Origin: Pseudooceanicola marinus
GTDB taxonomy: Bacteria; Pseudomonadota; Alphaproteobacteria; Rhodobacterales; Rhodobacteraceae
Direction of reading: 5' to 3'
Assembly (NCBI RefSeq): GCF_002786295.1
Contig: NZ_PGTC01000010.1
Span: 186,001-250,000, forward strand
Length of the DNA: 64,000 nucleotides
The notes beneath the pieces were generated by a model. It worked only from the letters and a program-made list of their open reading frames with translations. It made no database searches and was not told the origin of the DNA. The position numbers were made by a program, and so were the translations under genes. Of the stretch, positions 8,036 to 15,590 are shown one piece after another. Positions within the stretch are counted from its first letter, which is position 1. The number at the start of each line of letters is the position of its first letter.

Positions 8036-8623
8036 ATGACCGACGCGGCTTTCGACATCGGTGCGCGGCTTCTGGCTATGCGCAAGGCGGCGCAGCTGTC
8101 GCAGCGGCAGCTGGCCGAACGGGCGGGCGTGCCCCATGCACAGATCTCGATCATCGAGAAGAACAAGTCCTCGCCCTCCATCGCGACCCTGCGAAAGATC
8201 CTGTCGGGGCTGGGCATGACCATGGCCGATTTCTTCGAGAGTGAGCGGCAGGCGCCTGAAGGCCCGTTCTTCAGCCCCGAGGACCTGCTGGACCTGACCT
8301 CGAAACTGCCCGTCACCGGGGTTTCGGACGTGGCCGGGCGCATCGCCTTCCGCCAGATCGGCGACGCGCACCGCCACAACCTGCAGATCCTGCACGAGGT
8401 CTATGAGCCCGGTGCCGACACCGGCGAGACCATGCTGGAGCATTTCTCAAACGAGGGCGGTTACGTCATCGAGGGGGAGCTGGAGCTGACCGTGGGCGGC
8501 GAGGTGCGCATCCTGAAGCCCGGCGACAGCTACCTGTTCGACAGCCGCATTCCGCATCGGTTCCGCAACCCCCACGAGGGTCGCACGGTCGTCATTTCCG
8601 CCTGCACGCCGCCCTACCTCTGA
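8036..8623 (+). CDS. XRE-family regulator with C-terminal cupin domain
   Basis: 195 residues; ATG at 8036 after a strong AAGGGGGG site. Residues about 8-65 are an XRE helix-turn-helix (IGARLLAMRKAAQLSQRQLAERAGVPHAQISIIEKNKSSPSIATLRKIL). Residues about 115-190 are a small cupin (HFSNEGGYVIEGELELTVGGEVRILKPGDSYLFDSRIPHRFRNP). This HTH-cupin layout is that of PuuR-like regulators, in which the cupin senses a small molecule. It ends 244 bp before ugpB on the same strand, with a strong hairpin between, so it is probably a separate unit. Control of the transporter is possible by proximity only. Confidence 0.88.
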   Translation: MTDAAFDIGARLLAMRKAAQLSQRQLAERAGVPHAQISIIEKNKSSPSIATLRKILSGLGMTMADFFESERQAPEGPFFSPEDLLDLTSKLPVTGVSDVAGRIAFRQIGDAHRHNLQILHEVYEPGADTGETMLEHFSNEGGYVIEGELELTVGGEVRILKPGDSYLFDSRIPHRFRNPHEGRTVVISACTPPYL

Positions 8624-8653
8624 TCCGTTCAACCTGCGTTTCCGGGTGAATTC

Positions 8654-8680
8654 GACCTGCGCGTCTCTGCGCAGGTCTTT
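8654..8680 (+). terminator. Rho-independent terminator after the XRE-cupin gene
   Basis: A perfect 9-bp stem, GACCTGCGC / GCGCAGGTC, with a 6-base loop, followed by TTTCGCGTTT. It lies 30 bp after the stop and separates this gene from ugpB. Confidence 0.75.
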
Positions 8681-8776
8681 CGCGTTTGCGAGCCCTGCAG
8701 GCATCCCATCCGCTCATTCGCGCAAATCCCTGTCCGTATCTGCTTCGATGCGCAGGGTGGGTTGGTTGAACGCGCA

Positions 8777-8816
8777 GTTTCAATCGATCTTCATCTGACT
8801 GACTCCGAACTGTCAT
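8777..8816 (+). promoter_or_regulatory. Candidate PhoB (Pho box) array upstream of ugpB
   Basis: Four 7-mers sit at exact 11-bp spacing: GTTTCAA (8777), TCTTCAT (8788), CTGACTC (8799) and CTGTCAT (8810). The last is a perfect match to the half-site consensus CTGTCAT; the others match at four of seven positions. The array ends 51 bp before the ugpB start, where a Pho-regulated promoter would be expected. PhoB control of ugp genes is established in E. coli; its application here is inference. Confidence 0.45.
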
Positions 8817-8867
8817 GAAAGCTGCCTAGGCGAAGGGCATCCTTTTCTTCCTTTCACGGAGCATCCG

Positions 8868-10190
8868 ATGCAGCGCAACCTGATCGCAGGCCTGGCCCTG
8901 ACCACCGCCCTGGTGGCCCCGCTGGCCGCCTCGGCCCAGACCGAAATTTCCTGGTGGCACGCCATGGGCGGCGCCCTGGGCGAGAAGGTCGACGAGATCG
9001 TCGCCAACTACAACGCCTCCCAGGACGAGTATCACCTGACCGCGACCTACCGCGGCAGCTACACCGAGACCATGACTGCGGCCATCGCCGCCTTCCGCGC
9101 CGGTGAACAGCCGAACCTGGTGCAGGTCTTCGAAGTGGGCACCGGCACGATGATGGCCGCCGAGGGCGCCGTCTACCCGGTCTACCAGCTGATGGAAGAG
9201 CACGGCCAGAACTTCGACCCCTCGGTCTACCTGCCCGCTGTGGCCGGCTACTACACCAACACCGACGGCCAGATGCTGTCGATGCCCTTCAACTCCTCCA
9301 CTCCGATCCTGTACTATAACAAGGACATCTTCGCCGAGGCCGGCCTGGACGCCGACGTGGCGCCGGAAACCTGGGCCGACGTGGAAGAGATGTCGCGCAA
9401 GATCGTCGACAGCGGCGCGGCCGAATGCGGCTTCACCACCGGCTGGATCTCCTGGGTGCAGCTGGAAAACCTCTCGGCCTGGCACAACCAGCCGATCGGC
9501 ACCAACGAGAACGGCTTCGGCTCCATCGACAGTGAGATGACGGTCAACGGCCCGGTGCAGATCCGTCACTGGGAAAACCTGGCCAAGTGGGAAGACGAAG
9601 GCCTGTTCAAATACGGTGGCCCCGGCGGCGGTGCCGACAGCGCGCCCGCCTTCTACTCGGGTGAATGCGCTATCTACATGAATTCCTCCGCCTCGCGCGC
9701 CGGCGTTCTGGCCAACACTGACTTCGACTTGGGTCTGGGTATGCTGCCCTACTACGCCGACGTCGAAGGCGCGCCGCAGAACTCGATCATCGGCGGTGCC
9801 ACCCTGTGGACCCTGGCCGGTGCGTCGGACGCCCAGTACGACGGTGTCGCCTCCTTCCTGACCTACCTGTCCTCCGCCGAGGTCCAGGCCGACTGGCACC
9901 AGTTCACCGGCTACCTGCCGATCACCAACGCCGCCTACGAGCTGAGCCAGCAACAGGGCTACTACGACGAGAACCCCGGCGCCGACATCGCGATCAAGCA
10001 GATCACGTTGAACGAGCCGACCGCCAACTCCAAGGGCCTGCGCTTCGGCAACTACGTGCAGATCCGTGGCGTGATCGACGAAGAGTTCGAGAACCTGCTG
10101 TCGGGCAACAAGACCGCTGAAGAGGCGCTGAACGACCTGGTCGAGCGCGGCAACTCGCTGATCGCGGACTTCGTCGAAGCCAACGGCTGA
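8868..10190 (+). CDS. ugpB: Glycerol-3-phosphate ABC transporter, periplasmic binding protein
   Basis: 440 residues with a Sec signal peptide cut after ASAQ or nearby (LALTTALVAPLAASAQ). It begins mature sequence with TEISWWHAMGG, the UgpB/MalE-type opening, and carries PFNSSTPILYYNKDIF and the C-terminal GLRFGNYVQIRGVIDEEFENLLSG typical of UgpB. It would bind sn-glycerol-3-phosphate or glycerophosphodiesters in the periplasm and deliver them to UgpAE. Start at 8868 has CGGAG seven bases upstream. First gene of ugpBAEC; a strong hairpin after it suggests higher expression than the downstream genes. The binding specificity is assigned from family resemblance and operon content. Confidence 0.92.
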   Translation: MQRNLIAGLALTTALVAPLAASAQTEISWWHAMGGALGEKVDEIVANYNASQDEYHLTATYRGSYTETMTAAIAAFRAGEQPNLVQVFEVGTGTMMAAEGAVYPVYQLMEEHGQNFDPSVYLPAVAGYYTNTDGQMLSMPFNSSTPILYYNKDIFAEAGLDADVAPETWADVEEMSRKIVDSGAAECGFTTGWISWVQLENLSAWHNQPIGTNENGFGSIDSEMTVNGPVQIRHWENLAKWEDEGLFKYGGPGGGADSAPAFYSGECAIYMNSSASRAGVLANTDFDLGLGMLPYYADVEGAPQNSIIGGATLWTLAGASDAQYDGVASFLTYLSSAEVQADWHQFTGYLPITNAAYELSQQQGYYDENPGADIAIKQITLNEPTANSKGLRFGNYVQIRGVIDEEFENLLSGNKTAEEALNDLVERGNSLIADFVEANG

Positions 10191-10206
10191 ACCTGATCCG
10201 ATCCCG

Positions 10207-10240
10207 ACAGGCCCGCGTCCCCGCGCGGGCCTGTTCCCTT
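10207..10240 (+). terminator. Intra-operon hairpin between ugpB and ugpA
   Basis: An 11-bp perfect stem (ACAGGCCCGCG / CGCGGGCCTGT) with a 6-base loop, followed by TCCCTTTTT. It lies between the ugpB stop and the ugpA start and would act as a partial terminator or a 3' mRNA-stabilising hairpin. Confidence 0.75.
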
Positions 10241-10262
10241 TTTCCGGCACCCCGGGTTTCCC

Positions 10263-11147
10263 ATGCAGACCAAACGCACGACCTTCCGCAGCTGGTGGCT
10301 GCCCTACCTTCTGGTGGCGCCGCAGCTGGCGATCACCCTCGTCTTCTTCATCTGGCCCGCGGGCCAGGCCGTCTATCAGAGTTTCCTGCGCGAAGATCCC
10401 TTCGGCCTGTCGACCACCTGGGTCGGTCTGCGCAACTACATCCGCCTGTTCGACAGCGCAGAATACCTGGCGTCCTTCGAGACCACGGTGATCTTCACCG
10501 TCTGCACCGCCTCGCTGTCGATGGGTCTGTCGCTGCTGCTGGCCGTGGCCGTCGACCGGATGATCCGCACCGCCAGCGTCTACACCACCCTGGTGGTCTG
10601 GCCCTATGCCGTGGCACCGGCCATCGCCGGCATCCTTTGGTGGTTCATGTTCAACCCCTCCTTCGGCATCCTGACCTATGTGCTGGAGATGGTGGGGTAT
10701 GACTGGAACCACCGGCTGAACGGCGAGGATGCCATGACCCTTGTCGTGCTGGCCTCGGCCTGGAAGCAGATCAGCTACAACTTCCTGTTCTTCGTCGCCG
10801 GGCTGCAATCCATCCCGATGTCGCTGCGCGAGGCGGCGGCGATCGACGGGGCCGGGCCGGTGAAACGCTTCTTCACCGTGGTCTTCCCGCTGCTGTCGCC
10901 GACCACGTTTTTCCTGCTGGTCGTCAACATCAACTACACGATGTTCGACACCTTCTCGACCATCGACGCCTCCACCGCAGGCGGACCGGGCCAGGCCACG
11001 ACGATCCTCGTCTACAAGGTCTACGAGGACGGGGTGAAGGGACTCAACCTCGGCTCCTCCGCCGCGCAATCGGTGATCCTGATGTCCATCGTGATCGCGC
11101 TGACCTTCATCCAGTTCCGCTTCATCGAGCGGCGCGTGCAGTATTGA
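10263..11147 (+). CDS. ugpA: Glycerol-3-phosphate ABC transporter permease UgpA
   Basis: 294 residues, inner-membrane permease with about six membrane helices. The N-terminal [27 protein letters not shown] is the typical first helix of MalF/UgpA-type subunits. The cytoplasmic EAA loop is visible as [26 protein letters not shown]. It pairs with UgpE to form the channel. The gene lies after the ugpB hairpin and 12 bp before ugpE, consistent with co-translation of the permeases. Confidence 0.92.
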   Translation: MQTKRTTFRSWWLPYLLVAPQLAITLVFFIWPAGQAVYQSFLREDPFGLSTTWVGLRNYIRLFDSAEYLASFETTVIFTVCTASLSMGLSLLLAVAVDRMIRTASVYTTLVVWPYAVAPAIAGILWWFMFNPSFGILTYVLEMVGYDWNHRLNGEDAMTLVVLASAWKQISYNFLFFVAGLQSIPMSLREAAAIDGAGPVKRFFTVVFPLLSPTTFFLLVVNINYTMFDTFSTIDASTAGGPGQATTILVYKVYEDGVKGLNLGSSAAQSVILMSIVIALTFIQFRFIERRVQY

Positions 11148-11159
11148 GGAGGCCGCACC

Positions 11160-12008
11160 ATGGTTGAAAACCGCCCCTTCCTGACCTTCCTGGCCCATGT
11201 GGTGCTGATCCTGGGCGTGGCCTTCGTGGCGCTGCCCGTGTGGATCGCCTTTGTGGCCTCCACCCATGACCAGTCGACCTTCCTGTCGGGGTCCATGCCG
11301 ATGTGGCCGGGCGACAATATCTGGGAAACCTACGGCACCATCCTGGGCACCGGCGCGCCGGTGCCGGGGGCGCCGCCGCTGACCCTGATGCTGAAGAACT
11401 CGCTGGTGATGGCGCTGATCATCACGGTGGGCAAGATCGCCATCTCGATCCTGTCGGCCTTCGCCATCGTCTACTTCCGCTTCCCCGGCCGGGTTCTGAT
11501 CTTCTGCCTGATCTTCGTCACCTTGATGCTGCCGGTCGAGGTGCGCATCATGCCCACCTTCAAGGTGGTGGCGGATCTGGGGATGCTCAACAGCTACGCG
11601 GGCCTCTCGATCCCGCTGATCGCCTCGGCCACCGCCACCTTCCTCTTCCGGCAGTTCTTCCTGACCATCCCGGAGGAGCTGGTGGAGGCCGCCCGGATCG
11701 ACGGCGCCGGCCCGATGAAGTTCTTCCGCGACATGGTCCTGCCGCTGTCGCAGACCAACATCGCGGCGCTCTTCGTCATCCTCTTCATCTACGGCTGGAA
11801 CCAGTACCTCTGGCCGATGCTGATCACCACGGACGAGAAATTCTACACCGTCGTCATGGGCATCAAGAGGATGTCCGACGTGGCCGACAGCGACCCCCAA
11901 TGGAACTTCGTCATGGGCTCGGCCATGCTGGCCATGCTGCCGCCCGTGCTCGTCGTCATCTTCATGCAGAGGCTTTTCGTCAAAGGCCTCGTGGAACAGG
12001 AGAAGTAA
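11160..12008 (+). CDS. ugpE: Glycerol-3-phosphate ABC transporter permease UgpE
   Basis: 282 residues, the MalG/UgpE-type permease. The N-terminal helix ([27 protein letters not shown]) is followed by a short periplasmic loop. The EAA motif reads [24 protein letters not shown], and the ending [11 protein letters not shown] is typical. A good GAGG site precedes the start. It ends two bases before ugpC. Confidence 0.92.
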   Translation: MVENRPFLTFLAHVVLILGVAFVALPVWIAFVASTHDQSTFLSGSMPMWPGDNIWETYGTILGTGAPVPGAPPLTLMLKNSLVMALIITVGKIAISILSAFAIVYFRFPGRVLIFCLIFVTLMLPVEVRIMPTFKVVADLGMLNSYAGLSIPLIASATATFLFRQFFLTIPEELVEAARIDGAGPMKFFRDMVLPLSQTNIAALFVILFIYGWNQYLWPMLITTDEKFYTVVMGIKRMSDVADSDPQWNFVMGSAMLAMLPPVLVVIFMQRLFVKGLVEQEK

Positions 12009-12010
12009 TC

Positions 12011-13105
12011 ATGGCCGGTATCAAGCTTTCCGCCGTGAAGAAGATCTACCCCGGGGCCGCCGAACCGGCGGTGAAGGGGGTGGACCTGGATATCCAGGAC
12101 GGCGAGTTCGTCGTGCTGGTGGGCCCCTCGGGCTGTGGCAAGTCGACCCTGCTGCGGATGATCGCGGGGCTGGAAACCGTTTCGGACGGCGAGATCGCCA
12201 TCGGCGACAAGGTTGTGAACCAGATGGAACCGGCGGAGCGTGACATCGCCATGGTGTTCCAGAACTACGCGCTCTACCCCCATATGTCCGTGCGGCAGAA
12301 CATGTCCTACGGGCTGAAGAACCGGAAGATGCCGAAGGGGGAGATCGCCCGGCGCATCGACGAGGCCGCGGCGGTGCTGGAGATTACCCCCTACCTGGAC
12401 CGCAAGCCGCGCGCCCTGTCGGGTGGGCAGCGTCAGCGGGTCGCCATGGGCCGCGCCATCGTGCGCGACCCGGCCGCCTTCCTCTTCGATGAACCGCTGT
12501 CGAACCTGGATGCGAAACTGCGCCTGCACATGCGTGGCGAGATCAAGCAGCTTCACCAGCGGTTGAAGACCACCAGCGTCTACGTCACCCATGACCAGCT
12601 GGAGGCGATGACCCTGGCCGACCGCCTGGTGGTGCTGAACCATGGACGCATCGAACAGGTGGGCCGCCCGCTGGATCTGTACCGCCGTCCGGCCTCGACC
12701 TTCGTGGCGGGCTTCCTCGGAGCACCTGCGATGAACCTGATCGATGCCGAGGTGACCGGTGGGGCCCTGATGCTGGCCGGGGCCGCGCTGGCGCGTGGGC
12801 TGCAGGCCGAGGCGGGCCGCGTCACCGCCGGGATCCGCCCCGAGGCCCTGCGCCTGCGCGCCGCGCCGGGGGGCAACTTCCGTCTGGACTATGTCGAGGA
12901 ACTGGGCGGCTCGCGCATCGTGCATGGCCACATCGGGGCACAGCGCATCATCGCCCAGACCGACCTCGCGCAGGAGCTTTCGGCGGAGATGCAGGCCGAG
13001 TTGCCGCTGGAAGAGCTGCACCTTTTCCATGCGACCGAGGGCCATCGCCTGTCGATGGGCCTCAACCAGCCTGCGACCGCTGATCCGCAGCTGGTCGGTG
13101 CCTGA
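12011..13105 (+). CDS. ugpC: Glycerol-3-phosphate ABC transporter ATP-binding protein UgpC
   Basis: 364 residues. Walker A is GPSGCGKST (38-46), the signature is LSGGQRQR (136-143) and Walker B is FLFDEP (157-162); a C-terminal TOBE-type regulatory domain contains GIRPEALRL. It is an MalK/UgpC-type importer ATPase that drives uptake by UgpABE. I start at the ATG at 12011, two bases after ugpE, rather than at upstream codons in the ugpE reading region. In E. coli such subunits also mediate regulatory contacts; that cannot be judged here. Last gene of the operon, followed by two hairpins. Confidence 0.92.
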   Translation: MAGIKLSAVKKIYPGAAEPAVKGVDLDIQDGEFVVLVGPSGCGKSTLLRMIAGLETVSDGEIAIGDKVVNQMEPAERDIAMVFQNYALYPHMSVRQNMSYGLKNRKMPKGEIARRIDEAAAVLEITPYLDRKPRALSGGQRQRVAMGRAIVRDPAAFLFDEPLSNLDAKLRLHMRGEIKQLHQRLKTTSVYVTHDQLEAMTLADRLVVLNHGRIEQVGRPLDLYRRPASTFVAGFLGAPAMNLIDAEVTGGALMLAGAALARGLQAEAGRVTAGIRPEALRLRAAPGGNFRLDYVEELGGSRIVHGHIGAQRIIAQTDLAQELSAEMQAELPLEELHLFHATEGHRLSMGLNQPATADPQLVGA

Positions 13106-13132
13106 TCCACGCCTGATTTGGGCCTGATTTGG

Positions 13133-13190
13133 ACCCGGTCCGCCATGCAGCGGGCCGGGTGCGCTCAATCTAAAAGCGAATCGCTTTTTT
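13133..13190 (+). terminator. Double terminator after ugpC
   Basis: Two consecutive hairpins. The first, 13133-13160, pairs ACCCGGTCCGC with GCGGGCCGGGT (one G-T pair). The second, 13172-13190, is AAAAGCG-AAT-CGCTTTT running into TT. The second would work on both strands. Confidence 0.7.
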
Positions 13191-13419
13191 CGAAAATTTT
13201 GTTGGTGGACAAGTTAATCAGGGGCGCTAGCGCGGCCATTCGCCTCAAAATTGTGTGCACCTGTTATTTTTGCATAGCCGGTCTTGTCGGGTGAAACTCG
13301 CGAAAAACCCCTGAATCGCGGGTCAATCACGGCACGTACGCTTTGCAGAACGGTATCCTGTTGCTACCGTTTCTAGGACGAAAGTCGTGTGTGTCTGAAG
13401 TTAATAAGTGGGGTGCTCC
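13191..13419 (+). promoter_or_regulatory. Upstream region of the RTX-like gene with an inverted repeat
   Basis: This AT-richer stretch completes the 314-bp gap after ugpC. It carries a perfect 7-bp inverted repeat, AACGGTA-N9-TACCGTT, at 13349-13371, about 50 bp before the next start codon, a possible operator for a dimeric regulator. A TTTTTGCATA run near 13270 could be part of a promoter, but I cannot place -35 and -10 elements with confidence. Confidence 0.4.
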
Positions 13420-15126
13420 ATGGAGCTGGTGTGTGTCGCCGCCGTGTGTGTGTGTCTGTCCCTTGCCGTGATGGGACGGATTTCTGGAAATGGTCTGGCC
13501 TTGGCGGGCCTGGGTCACGGCAATCAGGATCGACGAAATGCCGCGCGGAAACGTGCCTGGGAGGCGGCCAACGCCGTGCCGGATCAACCGGCCCGGGTTC
13601 TGAGCCGCCTGGCAGACGACAGCCTGTCGGGTGCGCCCGACGAGATGGCCGTCGCCGAGACGGCGGATGACGGCGCCGGGATGATCACAGGCCGCGTTGA
13701 GGAGAGCGCCGCCGAGGATCGTGCCGCCGCGCGGGCCGCCGGGCCGGAGATGAAGCTCATCGTCGATGGTCTGTGCCTCGATACCTTGCGCTTTCCCGCC
13801 CACCTGGGCGACGGCGCGGCCGAGGAGGAAGGCCGGTCCTGGCTGGACATCACCCGACTTCGTCGCGCCGATGATGGGGGCCCGCGCCTGCGCGAAGCGC
13901 TGCTCGTGGCGCTCGACTGGGCGCGCGACCCCGAAGGCAAGGGCCGGCCCGGGGCACGCCAGCGCCTGACGCTGGTGCTGCCGATCCGGCATCTGCCCTT
14001 ACAGGCCTTCCGCGCCTATGCCCGCGAGCTGGAGCTGTTCACCGCGCTGGTGCTGCGCCGCTACCCTGATGTCGTGGCGGCCTTCGAGATCGGCAACGAG
14101 GACTGGGATCTGGACAGCCCGGACGAATATGCCGCCAAGGCGCGCATGGTCATCGGCGCCCTTGAAACCGCGATGGACGCCCTGAACCTGCATTCCGCCC
14201 GACGTCCCGACATCATGGTGCAACGCCCCCTGCCGCCGACGCCGCCCTCGGGCCGCGACGATCACGGTGCGGTCTCCCGTGTCAGCCGGAACGCCCTGCA
14301 GGCGGCCCTCGCTGCGCGCAAGGCGCACAGCCTGCAGGGGCTTCGCGCGGTCGACACCAGTTTCACCACCGAGGATGGCGCGATCGAAATCACCGCCCAT
14401 GAGGGGGAGGACCGCCTGGTCGCCTATGTCCGTTCGCGCCTGGATCATCCGATCCGGTTGGACGTGGATTTCGCGTCGCTACTGCCCTGGGCTCCGGCCC
14501 GGGCTGAGGCCCTGCGCATCGGTGCCGCCCCCTCCGGCGCCGCGCACCCCTCCGTCTCCCATTCGGTTCGGGCCGGGAATGCCCTGCGTTTGGCGCAGTC
14601 TGCTCCCGCTGCGCAGCCCTGGGCGCTCGACGTGGTCGAGATGGACGGACCCCTGCTGGATGTCGAGCTTGCGCCCTTCGAGGCGGTCGAGGTCACTTTC
14701 CTGCTGGGGGACGGAGGGGACATTCACCCCGACACGGTTCGCCGGTCGATGCGCCTGCTGGATGGCGGCAATGCCGGCCACGGTCGGTCCTCGGCGCAGC
14801 AGGACCGGGTCCTGCGGGCCGAGACCGGGGAGGACGACCGGCTGATCGGCGAGGCGCAGCCCGATGAGATGATTGGCTGGATCGGCGCGGACAGGTTCGT
14901 CTTCGGCAAGACCGCAGGCACCACGCCTGGGCCGGTCATTCGCAACTTCATTCCGGGTCAGGACGTGATCGATCTCGTGCTGCCCGGTCTGTCCGCGCGC
15001 GACATCGCCCTGGCCGATCATGAGGACGGGGTCATGGTCCAGGCTGGCGATCACGCGCGGTTCCTGCTGGATGGTGTCCCTTCCTCCCGGCAGGTCGACG
15101 TGCAGCGGGATTTCCGGGTTCTCTGA
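13420..15126 (+). CDS. Exported protein with glycosidase-like core and degenerate RTX C-terminus
   Basis: 568 residues from the ATG at 13420, which has GGGGTG upstream; a GTG 12 bases earlier is less likely. A hydrophobic N-terminus (VCVAAVCVCLSLAVM) may anchor or export it. Residues about 100-260 look like part of a TIM-barrel glycoside hydrolase: a strand LTLVLPIRHLPLQAF, then VVAAFEIGNEDWDLDSPDEYA, where the E-x-G-N-E pattern resembles the acid/base motif of clan GH-A enzymes such as arabinofuranosidases. The C-terminus (DDRLIGEAQPDEMIGWIGADRFVFGK, then VIRNFIPGQDVIDLVLPG) is a worn version of the RTX repeat plus the FxxGQDxIDL end of type I secreted proteins. The core seems shorter than a full catalytic domain. 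Activity is unproven; no type I exporter lies nearby. Confidence 0.6.
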   Translation: MELVCVAAVCVCLSLAVMGRISGNGLALAGLGHGNQDRRNAARKRAWEAANAVPDQPARVLSRLADDSLSGAPDEMAVAETADDGAGMITGRVEESAAEDRAAARAAGPEMKLIVDGLCLDTLRFPAHLGDGAAEEEGRSWLDITRLRRADDGGPRLREALLVALDWARDPEGKGRPGARQRLTLVLPIRHLPLQAFRAYARELELFTALVLRRYPDVVAAFEIGNEDWDLDSPDEYAAKARMVIGALETAMDALNLHSARRPDIMVQRPLPPTPPSGRDDHGAVSRVSRNALQAALAARKAHSLQGLRAVDTSFTTEDGAIEITAHEGEDRLVAYVRSRLDHPIRLDVDFASLLPWAPARAEALRIGAAPSGAAHPSVSHSVRAGNALRLAQSAPAAQPWALDVVEMDGPLLDVELAPFEAVEVTFLLGDGGDIHPDTVRRSMRLLDGGNAGHGRSSAQQDRVLRAETGEDDRLIGEAQPDEMIGWIGADRFVFGKTAGTTPGPVIRNFIPGQDVIDLVLPGLSARDIALADHEDGVMVQAGDHARFLLDGVPSSRQVDVQRDFRVL

Positions 15127-15136
15127 ACCCGTCCGG

Positions 15137-15177
15137 TTGCCAGTGCAGTGGGCCCCGTGGCAACGCGGGGCCCTTTT
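15137..15177. terminator. Terminator between convergent genes
   Basis: GGGCCCCG (15150-15157) pairs with CGGGGCCC (15166-15173) followed by TTTT. A second possible pairing, GTTGCCA (15137) with TGGCAAC (15158-15164), overlaps it and cannot form at the same time. The site serves the RTX-like gene and lies between it and the convergent membrane-protein gene. Confidence 0.75.
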
Positions 15178-15205
15178 CACGTCTGGTCCTATTGTCCGTA
15201 GAGCT

Positions 15206-15565
15206 TCAGACCTTGCGGATTGCGCCGCGGTAGCGCCACAGATGCACGCCCAGGCTCACGGATCCCAGCCACAGCACGGCGGCGATCATCAGGAAGACGG
15301 CGGCGTCGAGGCTGCGCATCGGGATCCCGTGGCCCAGGGCGGCCAGGCCGCCGCCCAGCCCGGCGAAGAACCCCAGCCAGGCCAGCACCCGCAGGCGCCG
15401 CAGCAGGGCCGTGGCCAGCACGCCCCAGAACACCGCCGCCAGCAGCATGGACCACAGGTAGTCGGCCAGGCTCAGCGCTATGACCGCCAGATGCAGAAAC
15501 GTCGCGATGTAGAAACACATCGCGGCGAGGAAGAAGGCGTCACTGGCGCTGCTGGCTCGGATCAT
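15206..15565 (-). CDS. Small four-helix membrane protein of unknown function
   Basis: 119 residues from the ATG at 15565. Four hydrophobic segments are evident: FFLAAMCFYIATFLHLAVIAL, YLWSMLLAAVFWGVLATAL, VLAWLGFFAGLGGGLAALG and AAVFLMIAAVLWLGSVSLGVHLW. I do not recognise a family. It starts 25 bp after the stop of the molybdenum hydroxylase large-subunit gene on the same strand, so it may be part of that operon. Confidence 0.65.
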   Translation of the reverse strand: MIRASSASDAFFLAAMCFYIATFLHLAVIALSLADYLWSMLLAAVFWGVLATALLRRLRVLAWLGFFAGLGGGLAALGHGIPMRSLDAAVFLMIAAVLWLGSVSLGVHLWRYRGAIRKV

Positions 15566-15590
15566 CTGCGGTCTCCTGTCTCGTCCCGGC

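Noticed and set aside
8826-11900. A very long open frame on the minus strand opposite ugpBAE, over 1000 codons.
   Set aside because: It is antisense to four well-supported transporter genes, rich in His/Gly/Arg/Gln with no domain, and reflects GC-rich codon usage on the other strand.
15137-15173. Alternative pairing GTTGCCA/TGGCAAC versus the terminator stem, suggesting attenuation.
   Set aside because: It lies after the stop codon of a gene with nothing downstream on that strand to attenuate, so a regulatory switch is unlikely.
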